From assembly GCF_029690045.1 (NCBI RefSeq), contig NZ_CP121464.1, positions 6,200,001-6,264,000 of the forward strand: a DNA stretch of 64,000 nucleotides. The letters are read 5' to 3'. The number at the start of each line of letters is the position of its first letter. Position 1 is the first letter of the stretch. Position numbers and translations under genes: made by a program. Positions 36,847 through 46,120 of the stretch are shown piece by piece. This stretch comes from Janthinobacterium rivuli (lineage in GTDB: Bacteria > Pseudomonadota > Gammaproteobacteria > Burkholderiales > Burkholderiaceae_D). The notes beneath the pieces are model-generated. The model saw only the letters and a list, made by a program, of their open reading frames with translations. It was not told the DNA's origin and ran no database searches.

Positions 36847-38187
36847 CTACAAGTCGTACAATCCCGGTAAGTTGAGGATGATCGTCAATTCTTCAAGCGC
36901 CGCATGCACTTCCAGCGCCAGCTGCGGGTCGGCCAGGTCGCCCGGCTCCAGATGGTCGCGGTAGTGTTTTTCCACCCACTGCACCAGACGATGGTACAGC
37001 GTTTCCGTCATGATCACGCCCTGATGCATGGCGCGCGCCTCGGTTTGCGTCAGGGCCACGCGCAAACGCAGGCAGGCGGGCCCGCCGCCGTTGCGCATGC
37101 TCTGGCGCAGATCGAAATGAATCAGTTCGTCAATCGGACCACCGCTGGCCACCAGGCCTTCCAGGTAGCGCGACACGGCGCGGTTTTCCTGGCACTCCTG
37201 CGGGATCACCAGCGCCATCTTGCCGCCCTCTTTCGTCAGCAACTGGCTGTTGAACAGATAGCTGGTCACCGCATCCTGGATCGGCACCTGGCCCGTGTCC
37301 ACGCGCAGCGCGTCCAGCTGCGCGCCCGTGGCGGCGACGGCGCGATGCAGCTGCGAGAGGCTGGCTTCTTCATCGGCAAACGCCTGCTCGTGATAGAACA
37401 GCACATTGCCATTGCCGACGGCGATGACGTCGTTATGGAACACGCCCTGGTCGATCACGTCCGGGTTCTGCTGCACGTACACGGTGCGCTTCGCGTCCAG
37501 GCCATGCAGACGCGCCACGGCTTGCGACGCTTCCAGCGTCTGGCGCGCCGGATAGCGCTTCGGCGACGGCGCCGATGGGTCGAACTCCACCCGGCCATAC
37601 ACGAACAGTTCAACGGATGGCGCGCCGTGGCTGGCGCCCAGACGCGTGTGGTTGGCCGCGCCCTCGTCGCCAAAGGCGGGCGTGGGCGGCAGCGCGTCGT
37701 GCACGGCGAAGTGCTTGTCGTCGCTGAAAATGGCGCGCAGGCTGCGCGCAGACTGCGCGTGCTCGAAGGCGCGGTGCAGCTTGTTATTCAGGTTGGCGGC
37801 CGTGAAATGCACGCGGCCATCCTGCGTATCGGCCGACGGGCTGACCGTGGCGGCGTTCGCCGTCCACATGGGCGAGGCGGAATACGCGCAGGCCAGAATC
37901 ACCGGGGATTCCTTGTAGGCGCGCGCCAGCACTTCGGCATCCGTGCCCGTGAAGCCGATGGAGCGCAGCAGGCGGAAATTCGGCCGGTCCTGTGGCGGCA
38001 GCAAGGCTTGCGCAAAGCCGCGCGCGGCCAGGGCGCGCATCTTGGCCAGGCCCTGCAAGGCGGCCTGCTTCGGATTCGAAGCGCTTTTCACATTGCTGAA
38101 CGAGGCCACGTTGCCGAATGAGAGTCCGGCATAGTTATGCGATGGCCCGACCAGGCCGTCAAAATTGTATTCGCGCGTGCTGTGCAT
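36847..38187 (-). CDS. astB: N-succinylarginine dihydrolase
   Basis: A 446-residue cytoplasmic enzyme of the guanidino-group-modifying superfamily; it converts succinylarginine to succinylornithine, two ammonia and CO2. Length equals E. coli AstB (447). Family blocks are clear: [19 protein letters not shown] at the N-terminus, [34 protein letters not shown] carrying the catalytic His, and [12 protein letters not shown] carrying the catalytic Cys near the C-terminus. It starts 11 bases after the astD stop. An upstream in-frame start would run into astD and is rejected. Confidence 0.96.
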   Translation of the reverse strand: MHSTREYNFDGLVGPSHNYAGLSFGNVASFSNVKSASNPKQAALQGLAKMRALAARGFAQALLPPQDRPNFRLLRSIGFTGTDAEVLARAYKESPVILACAYSASPMWTANAATVSPSADTQDGRVHFTAANLNNKLHRAFEHAQSARSLRAIFSDDKHFAVHDALPPTPAFGDEGAANHTRLGASHGAPSVELFVYGRVEFDPSAPSPKRYPARQTLEASQAVARLHGLDAKRTVYVQQNPDVIDQGVFHNDVIAVGNGNVLFYHEQAFADEEASLSQLHRAVAATGAQLDALRVDTGQVPIQDAVTSYLFNSQLLTKEGGKMALVIPQECQENRAVSRYLEGLVASGGPIDELIHFDLRQSMRNGGGPACLRLRVALTQTEARAMHQGVIMTETLYHRLVQWVEKHYRDHLEPGDLADPQLALEVHAALEELTIILNLPGLYDL

Positions 38188-38198
38188 GGGGAGTTTCC

Positions 38199-39695
38199 TT
38201 AAAAATTCAGGCCAGGCGACAGCTTGGCCGGCATTTCCAGCGCGCCGTTCTCGATCGAGGCGACCGGGTAGGCACAATAGTCAGCCGCGTAATACGCGCT
38301 CGGACGGTGGTTGCCCGACTTGCCGATGCCGCCGAACGGTGCCGTGCTGGCCGCGCCCGTGGTCGGACGGTTCCAGTTGATGATGCCGGCGCGCGCGCGT
38401 ACCTGGAAGGTTTTCCACAGGGCCGGGTCGTCGGATAGGAGCGCCGCGGCCAGGCCGAATTCGGTGGCGTTGGCGACCTTCAGGGCCGCGTTGAAATCGG
38501 CCACGCGTATCACTTGCAGCAGTGGGCCGAACCATTCCTCGTCGGGGATGCCGGTGGCGTTGGTGACATCGACGATACCAGCCGTGACAAAACCCGCCTC
38601 GGGATTCAACTGGCGCATCTGCAGCAAGGTGGTGCCGCCCTTGGCAACCATGTCCGATTGCGCCTGCACCAGGCGCGCGGCCACGGCGTTTGAAACCACG
38701 GGGCCCATGAATGGCTGCGGTTGGGCGTCGGACGCGCCGATGCCCAGTTTCGCGGCCACTTCCACCAGGCGCGCTATAAAAGCCACCCCGGCGGCATTAT
38801 CTTGTACCACCAAACGGCGCGCGCAGGTGCAGCGCTGGCCGGCCGACACAAAGGCAGAGAAGATCGCGTGGTGCACGGCCGCGTCCACGTCCTTCACATC
38901 CCACACCACCAAAGCGTTATTGCCGCCCATTTCCAGCGCCAGCATCTTGCCCGGCTGGCCGCCGAACTGGCGGTGCAGGCTGATGCCCGTCTGGCACGAA
39001 CCCGTAAACAATACGCCATCGAGGTGTGGATTGGCGCCCAGCGCCACGCCCGTATCGCGCCCGCCGTTGACGAGGTTGACCACGCCATCCGGCAAGCCGG
39101 CCTGCTGCCACAGCTGCACGGTTTTGATGGCCGTGCGCGGCGCATATTCGCTGGGCTTGAAGACGATGGTGTTACCGGCGATCAGGGCCGGCACGATGTG
39201 GCCGTTCGGCAGGTGACCGGGGAAATTGTACGGGCCGAAAACGCCGAACACGCCATGCGGGCGGTGGCGCAGCACGGCGTCGCCATCGGCGATCTTGCTT
39301 TGCGTGATGCCCGTGCGCGCGTTATACGACTGCACCGAGATATCGATCTTGTTGGCCATGGTGGCCACTTCCGTGCGCGACTCCCACAATGGTTTACCCA
39401 CTTCTTCCGAGATCAGCAGCGCCAGCGCTTCCGCATGCTCCTTGAGCAGTTCGCGAAAGCGCACGCAGATGGCGATGCGCTCTTCGACGGGCGTGTCGGC
39501 CCATGCTTCGAAAGCGGCGCGCGCGGCCTGGCACGCCTGTTCGACCTGCGTTGGCGTCGCTTCCAGGCTGGCCCAGGTCTGCTTGCCGGTCGACGGGTCG
39601 ATGGTGAGCAGTTCGCGGCCCGTGCCCGGCAGCCAGGCGCCGTTGATGAAGTTCGATGCTGCGGTAGATGAATTAAGGTTGGACGATTTAGACAT
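38199..39695 (-). CDS. astD: Succinylglutamate-semialdehyde dehydrogenase
   Basis: A 498-residue NAD-dependent aldehyde dehydrogenase oxidising succinylglutamate semialdehyde to succinylglutamate. Seen: [20 protein letters not shown], the catalytic Glu in ALEMGGNN, the NAD loop FTGSCQTG and the nucleophilic Cys in [11 protein letters not shown], where the second Cys is typical of AstD. E. coli AstD has 492 residues. Its start overlaps the aruG stop by 8 bases (ATGTCTAA), a coupled arrangement. The first 15 residues ([14 protein letters not shown]) are Ser/Asn-rich and may be an extension before the conserved FINGAW. Confidence 0.96.
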   Translation of the reverse strand: MSKSSNLNSSTAASNFINGAWLPGTGRELLTIDPSTGKQTWASLEATPTQVEQACQAARAAFEAWADTPVEERIAICVRFRELLKEHAEALALLISEEVGKPLWESRTEVATMANKIDISVQSYNARTGITQSKIADGDAVLRHRPHGVFGVFGPYNFPGHLPNGHIVPALIAGNTIVFKPSEYAPRTAIKTVQLWQQAGLPDGVVNLVNGGRDTGVALGANPHLDGVLFTGSCQTGISLHRQFGGQPGKMLALEMGGNNALVVWDVKDVDAAVHHAIFSAFVSAGQRCTCARRLVVQDNAAGVAFIARLVEVAAKLGIGASDAQPQPFMGPVVSNAVAARLVQAQSDMVAKGGTTLLQMRQLNPEAGFVTAGIVDVTNATGIPDEEWFGPLLQVIRVADFNAALKVANATEFGLAAALLSDDPALWKTFQVRARAGIINWNRPTTGAASTAPFGGIGKSGNHRPSAYYAADYCAYPVASIENGALEMPAKLSPGLNF

Positions 39696-40752
39696 GGGGA
39701 TGCTTCCTCGGGTTGAGTGACAAGGTGCGCACGGTGTCGCCGTGATGGCAGCGCAGCAGATGCAGTTCATCGTCGTCCAGCGCGATCTTGCCGCTGTGCG
39801 GATTGGCGCCGGTGACGATCATGCGGAAATCTTTCAGGTCGGTGTTCGACACCAGGTAAGGTTCGGCCAGGGCCGTGTCGCCGCACACTTCCGGCACAGG
39901 CACTGGCACAGTCGCGGCGTCGAGCACGGCCGGCATGCTGTCGCGCATGGCGCGCAACTCGGACACGCGCGCCTGCAGCACGGGACCGGCGTCGAAAATA
40001 TCGACATAGCCTTCGAAGTGCAAGCCTTCCTGTTCCAGCAGGCGGCGCGCGGGCGCCGTGCTCAGATGCACCTTGCCAATGACTTCCTGCGCCTCGTCGG
40101 GCAGGTAGGCCACGTACATCGGTTGGCGCGGCATCAATTCGGCGATGAAGGATTTCTTGCCCAGGCTCGTCAAGTCGTCGACGTGGTGGAAATCCATCTT
40201 GAAGAAGTGGCGCCCCAGGCCTTCATAGAACGGCGAGCTGCCGTCCGGCGCCTGGTAGCCGCGCATTTCGGCGATCAGCTTTTCCGTGAACAGGTGCGGG
40301 AACTGGGCGATGAACAGGAAGCGGCTTTTCGACAGCAGCTTGCCGTTGTTGCCGCTGCGGTAATCAGGGTGCAGAAACAGCGAGCACAGTTCCGTGCTGC
40401 CCGTCAGGTCGTTCGACAGGTACAGCGTTTCCATGCGCGTAAACACATCGAGTTCGCGGCTGGAGTGGACCAGGGTGCCGATGCGGTAGTTATAGAACGG
40501 CTCTTCCAGGCCCACGGCGCCCTTGATGGCGCACACGCCGGCCAGGCGGCCCGTATCCGTATCCTCCATGACGAACATGTAGTCGCGCTTTTCGGGCGGG
40601 ATGGTTTCGGCGAACGAAGCGCAGGCGATGGCCAGGCGGTCGCCCAGCATTTTCATGTCCGGCTTGAGGGTGGTCATGCCGGTGCCGACCTGGCTGGCCA
40701 AGCCGTACAGGGCGTCCAGGTCAGAAGCGTTGATGGCGCGTACTACTAGCAT
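39688..40752 (-). CDS. aruG: Arginine N-succinyltransferase, second subunit
   Basis: A 354-residue AstA-family acyltransferase (GNAT-like) that with AruF forms the heteromeric enzyme transferring succinyl from succinyl-CoA to arginine. Family motifs are plain: LVVRAINASDLDALYGLA, GMTTLKPD, STELCSLFLHPDYRSGNNGKLLS (quoted in part as ELCSLFLHPDYR), SKSRFLFIAQF, FFKMDFHHVDDLTSLGKK (quoted as FFKMDFHHVDDL) and FEGYVDIFDAGPVLQA. It starts 13 bases after aruF. Assignment to G rather than F is by gene order, as in Pseudomonas aruF-aruG, and by the better match to E. coli AstA. Confidence 0.93.
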   Translation of the reverse strand: MLVVRAINASDLDALYGLASQVGTGMTTLKPDMKMLGDRLAIACASFAETIPPEKRDYMFVMEDTDTGRLAGVCAIKGAVGLEEPFYNYRIGTLVHSSRELDVFTRMETLYLSNDLTGSTELCSLFLHPDYRSGNNGKLLSKSRFLFIAQFPHLFTEKLIAEMRGYQAPDGSSPFYEGLGRHFFKMDFHHVDDLTSLGKKSFIAELMPRQPMYVAYLPDEAQEVIGKVHLSTAPARRLLEQEGLHFEGYVDIFDAGPVLQARVSELRAMRDSMPAVLDAATVPVPVPEVCGDTALAEPYLVSNTDLKDFRMIVTGANPHSGKIALDDDELHLLRCHHGDTVRTLSLNPRKHPHV

Positions 40753-40765
40753 AATGTTCTCTCGG

Positions 40766-41797
40766 TTAAATGCGCACGCAAATGACGCTGTCGCCTTCGG
40801 CCACGGCCAGCGCTTCAAGCAGCTCGGGCGGCAAGCCGACGGTGTCCTGCGCTTCGAGCGCATCGCAGGTAAAGGTGACGGCGCGGAAGTTGCGTTCCGC
40901 GCCCGATGCGACCGCGTAATGCACTTTCAGGCCCGTGCGGCTGGGCGTGACGCCTGCGACGACGCGGCGCGTGAGCGAGCCCGTAAACGAGCGCAGCGCA
41001 TGCTTGTGTGCCTGCAGGATCGGACCGCCATCGAAGATGTCGATGTAATCGTCGGCTTCAAAGCCTTCTTCCGTCAGCAAATTGAATGCCAGTTCGCCGC
41101 TCGGATGGATCTGGCCCATGGCCGCCTGCGCGTCGCCGGGCAGCAGCGGCACGTACACGGGGTAATGCGGCATCAGTTCCACGATCAGGGTGCGGTTGCG
41201 CGCGCCGCCGATGACTTTTTCGGCATCGAGGAAATCCATCTGGAAGAACTTGCGGCCCAGCGCATCCCAGAACGGCGACTGGCCGTTGGCGTCCGTGATG
41301 CCGGCCAGCGGCACGAAGAAGCGGTCGCCGAAGCGGTGAGGCGCCAGTACGGCGAACAGCAGCCGCGCGCGCGACAACAGGGCCGCTTCCAGGCCCGCCT
41401 GCTCCATGTTGCGCACATAGAAACCGGACAGCTGCGAGTATGCCGTCAACTCCGAGCACAGGGTCAGCGCATGCACGCTGTGGCTGATGTTCAGGTCGCG
41501 CGAGACTTGCTGGATGACGTCGTTGCGAAAGGAAAAATAGGTGCCGTTCGAGCCGGCCGAGGCAAAGATGGCGGCCGTGCCGGCAATGCTCTTGTCGAGC
41601 AGGGATTCAAGCACGAAGAGATACGACTCTTCGCTGGGGATGTCGACATGGGCGGCAAACGAGGCGATGGAGCGCTCGACGGAGGCGGCGATTTTTTCGC
41701 GCGTCTTCGGCAGGGTATGGACACCCGGCATGGTTACCGCGGCCAGCGCTTCGAGGGCTGCGATATCCGCAATTTCTACCGGACGGACAACATACAT
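40766..41797 (-). CDS. aruF: Arginine N-succinyltransferase, first subunit
   Basis: A 343-residue paralogue of the following subunit with the same AstA-family layout: MYVVRPVEIADIAALEALA, LCSELTAYSQLSGFYVRN where AruG has the ELCSLFLHPDYR block, FFQMDFLDAEKVIGGARNRT (quoted as FFQMDFLDAEKV), and DDYIDIFDGGPILQAHKHA. The pair corresponds to the alpha and beta subunits of the Pseudomonas enzyme, whereas enterics have one AstA. A GC-rich hairpin lies in the 107-base gap between this gene and astC. Specificity (arginine against ornithine) cannot be told from the sequence. Confidence 0.92.
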   Translation of the reverse strand: MYVVRPVEIADIAALEALAAVTMPGVHTLPKTREKIAASVERSIASFAAHVDIPSEESYLFVLESLLDKSIAGTAAIFASAGSNGTYFSFRNDVIQQVSRDLNISHSVHALTLCSELTAYSQLSGFYVRNMEQAGLEAALLSRARLLFAVLAPHRFGDRFFVPLAGITDANGQSPFWDALGRKFFQMDFLDAEKVIGGARNRTLIVELMPHYPVYVPLLPGDAQAAMGQIHPSGELAFNLLTEEGFEADDYIDIFDGGPILQAHKHALRSFTGSLTRRVVAGVTPSRTGLKVHYAVASGAERNFRAVTFTCDALEAQDTVGLPPELLEALAVAEGDSVICVRI

Positions 41798-41851
41798 GGG
41801 TACTCCTTCAATGCTGACGATACTTGGGCTAAATACCCGGGTAGAACCAAG

Positions 41852-41878
41852 CCGGCCCGCAGCAAAGCGGCGGGCCGG
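41852..41878 (-). other. Intercistronic GC-rich hairpin between astC and aruF
   Basis: A 9-bp perfect stem CCGGCCCGC/GCGGGCCGG (41852-41860 with 41870-41878, plus-strand order) with a 9-base loop. No T-tract follows on the minus strand, so it is more likely to stabilise or process the mRNA, protecting the upstream astC part, than to terminate fully. Confidence 0.5.
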
Positions 41879-41904
41879 TGATCAAACAGGGAGCGGGGCT
41901 AGCT

Positions 41905-43146
41905 TCAGGCTTTCAGCATGCCGTCGATGGCCACGCGCAGCAGACGGCCCGCTTCGGCGATTTGCTCGTCCGAGACGATCAGGGCCGGCGCCAGGCGCAC
42001 CACGTCCATGCCGGCGATCAGCACCATCAAGCCTTGCGCTTCGGCCGCTTTCTGGATGTCTTTCGCGCGGCCTTTGTAAGCATCGCTGACTACCAGGCCC
42101 AGCAGCAAACCGCTGCCGCGCACGATGGAGAACACTTGCGGGTAATCCGTGATCAAGCCTTGCAGCATGGCGATGGTGTTGACGCTCGCTTCTTTCACGC
42201 GCGCCAGGAATGCCGGCGTGTTGATCGTCTCCAGCACGGTCAAGGCCACGGTGGCGGCCAACGGGTTACCGCCGTAGGTGGTGCCGTGGGTGCCGACGGC
42301 CAGGGTCTGCGCCAGTTCATTCGTGGTCAGCATGGCGCCGATCGGGTAGCCGTTGCCCAGCGCCTTGGCGGCCGTCAGGATGTCCGGCGTGACGCCGTAG
42401 CCCATGTAGGCGAACAACGCGCCAGTGCGGCCCATGCCGCTCTGGACTTCGTCGAAAATCAACAGGGCGCCCGTCTTGTCGCACAGGGCGCGCAATTCCT
42501 TCAGGAACTCAGGGTTGCCCGGCACCACGCCGCCTTCGCCTTGTACCGGCTCGACGATCACGGCGCACACGTCATCGCCGATGGCGGCGCGCGCCGCTTC
42601 GATGTCGTTGTAGGCGATGTGGTCGATCGACGGCGGCAGCGGCTCGAAGCCTTCCGTGTACTTGGCCTGGCCGCCGACGGAGACCGTAAACAGGGTGCGG
42701 CCGTGGAAAGAGCTGAAGCACGAGATGATACGCGACTTGTGCGCGCCAAACTTGGTGTGCGCGTACTTGCGCGCCAGTTTCAGGGCCGCTTCGTTGGCTT
42801 CCGCGCCCGAGTTGCAGAAGAAGGCGCGGTCGGCGAAGGTCGCTTCCGTCAGGGCCAGCGCCAGGCGCAGGACAGGCTCGTTGGTATAGCCGTTGCCCAA
42901 ATGCCACAAATTATTGATTTGCTTGGTCAGCACGTCGACCAGGGCCGGATGGCAGTGGCCCAGGCTGTTGACGGCGATGCCGGAGGTGAAATCGAGGTAA
43001 TGCTTGCCGGTCTGGTCCCACAGATCCAGACCGGAACCGCGCACGGGCACCATGGCTGCAGGGGCGTAGGTAGGAACGAGGACCTGGTCAAAGGTTTCCC
43101 GGGTGACTGGACGAGCCGTTACGGTCGAATCAAGCTTGGCATTCAT
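41905..43146 (-). CDS. astC: Succinylornithine/acetylornithine aminotransferase
   Basis: A 413-residue class-III PLP transaminase that in this operon should convert succinylornithine to succinylglutamate semialdehyde. Seen: [47 protein letters not shown] and the PLP Lys in [13 protein letters not shown]. The family cannot be split from ArgD (biosynthetic acetylornithine transaminase) by motifs; position at the head of the succinyltransferase genes and behind an ArgR-type site favours AstC/AruC. It may serve both pathways as in Pseudomonas. Leader of about 50 bases from the predicted transcription start. Confidence 0.92.
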   Translation of the reverse strand: MNAKLDSTVTARPVTRETFDQVLVPTYAPAAMVPVRGSGLDLWDQTGKHYLDFTSGIAVNSLGHCHPALVDVLTKQINNLWHLGNGYTNEPVLRLALALTEATFADRAFFCNSGAEANEAALKLARKYAHTKFGAHKSRIISCFSSFHGRTLFTVSVGGQAKYTEGFEPLPPSIDHIAYNDIEAARAAIGDDVCAVIVEPVQGEGGVVPGNPEFLKELRALCDKTGALLIFDEVQSGMGRTGALFAYMGYGVTPDILTAAKALGNGYPIGAMLTTNELAQTLAVGTHGTTYGGNPLAATVALTVLETINTPAFLARVKEASVNTIAMLQGLITDYPQVFSIVRGSGLLLGLVVSDAYKGRAKDIQKAAEAQGLMVLIAGMDVVRLAPALIVSDEQIAEAGRLLRVAIDGMLKA

Positions 43147-43205
43147 AGCATTTCCCCATCAATATGTTAGGTACTCCGCAGCTACGACAGCTACGTGTGT
43201 ACTGC

Positions 43206-43270
43206 ATTATAAAAAGCGGGATGCTAAAACTCTTTTGAATCTGCGACAAGGATTTTCACAATTCATCACA
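43206..43270 (-). promoter_or_regulatory. ast operon promoter with ArgR-type (AraC family) binding site
   Basis: On the minus strand a TGTCGC-N8-AA-N5 element (43248 to 43228) matches the half-site pattern I recall for Pseudomonas aeruginosa ArgR. A weaker copy, TGTGAT-N8-AA, begins 22 bases upstream (43270). A perfect TATAAT (43211-43206) follows 16 bases below the strong half-site; the -35 region is poor and overlapped by the half-site end, as expected of an activator-dependent promoter. Found by eye; not tested by search. Confidence 0.6.
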
Positions 43271-43285
43271 GCCGGGCTTGCTTAA

Positions 43286-44230
43286 TTACGCGGGTGGCAT
43301 GAGCTTGCGCTGCCGCTCTTCCCGCGGCGTATTGCCAAACAGGGTGCCAAAGGCCGTGGAAAAGTGCGAACCGGAGGAAAAGCCGCACATCAGGCCGACT
43401 TGCACGATGGAATAATGCGTATCAAGCAACAATTGCCGCGAGCGCTGCAGGCGCAGTTCCAGGTAGTAGCGCGACGGCAAGCTGCCCAGGTATTGCTTGA
43501 ACAACCGCTCCAGCTGGCGCCGCGACAAGCCCACCAGGCTGGCGATGTCGTCGGTCGACAGCGGCTCCTCGATATTGGCTTCCATCAAGGTCACCGCTTC
43601 GGACAATTTCGGCTGCAGCACGCCGAAACGCGCCTGCAGGGCCACCCTCTGGCGCTCTTCCTTGCCGCGCACCTTGTCCACGCACAGCGCTTCCTTGACG
43701 AGTGCCTGCACGTCGGCGCCAAAGATCGTTTCGATCAGGGTCAGCGAAAAGTCGATGCTGGCCGCGCCGCCGCAACAGGTGATGTGCGGGCCGTCGATAT
43801 CGAACAGGTGCGGCGTTAAAATGGCCCGTTCGACCTTCGCTTCCGCATCCGCGTACAGGGCCCACGGCAAGGCGATGCGCACGCCATCCATGACACCCGC
43901 GTCGGCCAGCCACAGCACGGCCGCGCCCACGCCGCCCCAGAATGGCGCCGAACGGCAGCGTTCGATCACGGCCCGGCACAGCTCCGCGCGCAGCGGCGCC
44001 TCCGTCTCGTCGGCCACCAGCAGCGCGATATGCCAGTTGCCGCCCTGCGCGGCCACCTGTTCCGGCGTGCGCACGTCCAGCCGCAGGGCGTCCGGCCCCA
44101 GCGCACGCGCGCACAGGCGCAGCGGCTGCACCAGGCCGGCCCAGGTGATCGACTCGGCATCGCCGGCATGCACCAGCAGCAAACGCAGCGGTTTGTCGAG
44201 GCCGATACGGGAAAGATTAGCGAAGGACAT
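43286..44230 (-). CDS. argR: AraC-family transcriptional regulator, ArgR-like (GlxA-type)
   Basis: A 314-residue regulator with an N-terminal class-I amidotransferase/DJ-1-like sensing domain (about 12-190, IDGPHITCCGGAASIDFSL with the conserved CGG) and a C-terminal double helix-turn-helix: DDIASLVGLSRRQLERLFKQ and SIVQVGLMCGFSSGSHFSTA. This architecture and position match Pseudomonas aeruginosa ArgR, which activates the aru operon and gdhB in response to arginine and is unrelated to the enteric ArgR. It is upstream of astC on the same strand, separated by 139 bases that hold the proposed site. The gene starts 131 bases from the divergent MarR gene. Confidence 0.85.
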   Translation of the reverse strand: MSFANLSRIGLDKPLRLLLVHAGDAESITWAGLVQPLRLCARALGPDALRLDVRTPEQVAAQGGNWHIALLVADETEAPLRAELCRAVIERCRSAPFWGGVGAAVLWLADAGVMDGVRIALPWALYADAEAKVERAILTPHLFDIDGPHITCCGGAASIDFSLTLIETIFGADVQALVKEALCVDKVRGKEERQRVALQARFGVLQPKLSEAVTLMEANIEEPLSTDDIASLVGLSRRQLERLFKQYLGSLPSRYYLELRLQRSRQLLLDTHYSIVQVGLMCGFSSGSHFSTAFGTLFGNTPREERQRKLMPPA

Positions 44231-44348
44231 CGGCGAGGCGGGCCAGGGGCAAGGGCTGAGTTGCCCACATGATACCGGACTTCCGCCCCATCGAGACCCG
44301 CGTGCAAGGGCGCATCCCGGCGCGGCGGAAAAAAGCGGGGCGGAAGGA

Positions 44349-44369
44349 TATAATCACCCCCATGGGTGA
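44349..44369 (+). promoter_or_regulatory. Promoter -10 and palindromic operator over the MarR start codon
   Basis: TATAAT (44349-44354) runs straight into the inverted repeat TCACCC-CCAT-GGGTGA (44354-44369), whose centre contains the ATG of the MarR gene. The expected transcription start, about 7 bases after the -10 box, falls at the ATG itself, so the message may be leaderless. No good -35 box is seen. The palindrome is a natural candidate for autorepression. Confidence 0.5.
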
Positions 44370-44790
44370 ACGATATTTAAAAAGTATCCGGCTGCTGGCC
44401 GAATGCATGCAAGGCTTCGAGCGGTTTTCTGGCGACTTCGTGCGCCAGTACGGCTTGACGCATGCGCAATTCGACATCATCGCCACGCTCGGCAACACCT
44501 CCGGCATGTCCTACAAGGAACTGGGCCAGAAAACCCTGATTACCAAGGGTACCTTGACGGGCGTGGTGGACCGACTGGAACAAAAGGGGCTGGTGATCCG
44601 CGAACGTTGTCCGCGCGACAAGCGTTCCTATTACGTGCGCCTGAGCTGCGAGGGAGAACAGGTGTTCCATGACGTGTTCCCCAAGCTGACAAAACAGGGC
44701 CAGCGCCTGTTCGACGGCTATACCGAAGACGATTTCATACGCCTGGAAAGCACCCTGGCGGGCTTGAAACAGGCCATCGCCAACGGCTGA
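44362..44790 (+). CDS. MarR-family transcriptional regulator
   Basis: A 142-residue dimeric winged-helix repressor. Core features: LTHAQFDIIATLGNTSGMSYKELGQKT (quoted in part as LTHAQFDIIATLG), the recognition helix in TKGTLTGVVDRLEQKGLV, and the wing in RCPRDKRSYYVRLS with the conserved Asp-Lys-Arg. The ATG is inside a palindrome and no proper Shine-Dalgarno is at normal spacing (AAGGA is 13 bases away). Reading starts earlier in frame at 44269 but that stretch overlaps the promoter. A small acidic protein gene follows after 45 bases. Ligand unknown. Confidence 0.88.
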   Translation: MGERYLKSIRLLAECMQGFERFSGDFVRQYGLTHAQFDIIATLGNTSGMSYKELGQKTLITKGTLTGVVDRLEQKGLVIRERCPRDKRSYYVRLSCEGEQVFHDVFPKLTKQGQRLFDGYTEDDFIRLESTLAGLKQAIANG

Positions 44791-44835
44791 CCATTCACCA
44801 AGCACAGACATTCAAACAAGACAAAGGAAACCAAG

Positions 44836-45120
44836 TTGAAAACCTCACTGCTCGAAGGCAAAAAGCCTGCTCATTTCGATAAACACATCATCGGCAACCT
44901 GCTGCTCAACGCCAGCACGCCGGAACTGGTGCGCCAGGAAAAACTGATCATCGGCGTGCGCAACGAAGACGGCGAAATCTACCGCCTGATCGGCGCCACC
45001 AAGCACAACAGCTTCATGAACGCCGTCGAGGAATTGTTCGACCTGGGCTTGACGGATGAACTGGAAGACAGCGATGAGCTCGTTGAAGGCTGCGACGCGA
45101 TATTTAGCGAAGCAGACTGA
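44836..45120 (+). CDS. Small acidic protein of unknown function
   Basis: A 94-residue protein I do not recognise. It appears to start with TTG behind a well-spaced AAAGGA; no in-frame ATG occurs until residue 61. The first half is basic/hydrophobic (KTSLLEGKKPAHFDKHIIGN), the second half strongly acidic (LTDELEDSDELVEG), with no signal peptide or membrane segment. It follows the MarR gene by 45 bases and is closed by a terminator, so it is probably part of that unit. Codon use looks like its neighbours, which supports a real gene. Confidence 0.7.
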   Translation: MKTSLLEGKKPAHFDKHIIGNLLLNASTPELVRQEKLIIGVRNEDGEIYRLIGATKHNSFMNAVEELFDLGLTDELEDSDELVEGCDAIFSEAD

Positions 45121-45141
45121 TAACGCTCGCGTTATCAAAAG

Positions 45142-45175
45142 AGGCATGCCGCCGATACCGGGGCATGCCTTTTTC
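45142..45175 (+). terminator. Terminator after the MarR unit
   Basis: Perfect 9-bp stem AGGCATGCC/GGCATGCCT (45142-45150 with 45162-45170) followed by six T. Confidence 0.87.
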
Positions 45176-45271
45176 CGTTTACGGGGCTTTGCTTGCCTTT
45201 TGCTAAGCTGTTTGCGAAAAGATCATGGTTAAAAAGTTCCGTACGGAAATATTGCGAGTATAATTTTTTCA

Positions 45272-46120
45272 ATGAACAGACTCGACGCCTTTAAAAGCAT
45301 CGCCGCACAAGCCGCTCGTGGCGAGCTGACCTTTCCTGCCAATGTGGACGCTTCGCTCAAGCTGCAAGAGGCGCTGGCCGATCCCGACTGCCATATCGAG
45401 GCCGCCGCCAAGCTGGTGCAGGCTGACCCGCTGCTGGCCGCGCGCACGGTGGCCATCGCCAATTCCGTGGCGTTCAACCGTTCCGGCAATGAAATCACCA
45501 GCGTGCGCAACGCCGTGCAGCGGCTCGGCGTGCGCACCCTGCAATCGGTGGTGGCATCGCTGATCGTGCGCCAGCTGGGCAGCACCATCACCGATCCCGT
45601 GATGCAAGCGAAGGCCAACCAGCTGTGGGAGCATACGGCCCACGTGGCGGCCCTGTCGCAGGTACTGGCCCGCCGCGTCACCAAGGTGGACCCCGATACG
45701 GCCCTGTTTGCAGGCATCATGCATGAAGTGGGCGGCTTTTATCTGTTGTCGCGCGCGGCCGAATTCCCCGGCATCCTCGACGGCGAACCAGAAGACTGGG
45801 TCGAACATGGCGAACAGGCCATCGGCCACGGCGTCCTGGCCAAACTGAAGGTGCCGGAAGCGGTGATGGGCGCCATCGGTGCGCTGTGGGAAGGCTTGCG
45901 CGCCATTCCGCCCGAATCGCTGGGCGACACCCTGCTGCTGGCGAATGACCTGGCGCCCGTCTCGTCGCCCCTCAACGAAAGCCCGGCCGCCATCGCCGTG
46001 CGCGCCGCCCGCGCCGCCGGCAGCATCGATTGCGTGATCGGCGACGATGCGACCCTGTCGAGCATCATGGAAGAATCGGACGATGAAGTGCAGTCGCTGC
46101 TGAAGGTGCTGGTGCATTAA
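45272..46120 (+). CDS. HDOD-domain protein
   Basis: A 282-residue signalling-type protein consisting of a single HDOD domain (about 15-215). Family features: LVQADPLLAARTVAIANS, AVQRLGVRTLQSVV, and the degenerate HD position His151-Glu152 in GIMHEVGGFYLL, where the metal-binding Asp of true HD hydrolases is Glu. So no phosphodiesterase activity is expected; HDOD proteins act in regulation. It has no attached GGDEF/EAL or receiver domain. The stop shares TTAA with the small opposing gene. Confidence 0.88.
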   Translation: MNRLDAFKSIAAQAARGELTFPANVDASLKLQEALADPDCHIEAAAKLVQADPLLAARTVAIANSVAFNRSGNEITSVRNAVQRLGVRTLQSVVASLIVRQLGSTITDPVMQAKANQLWEHTAHVAALSQVLARRVTKVDPDTALFAGIMHEVGGFYLLSRAAEFPGILDGEPEDWVEHGEQAIGHGVLAKLKVPEAVMGAIGALWEGLRAIPPESLGDTLLLANDLAPVSSPLNESPAAIAVRAARAAGSIDCVIGDDATLSSIMEESDDEVQSLLKVLVH

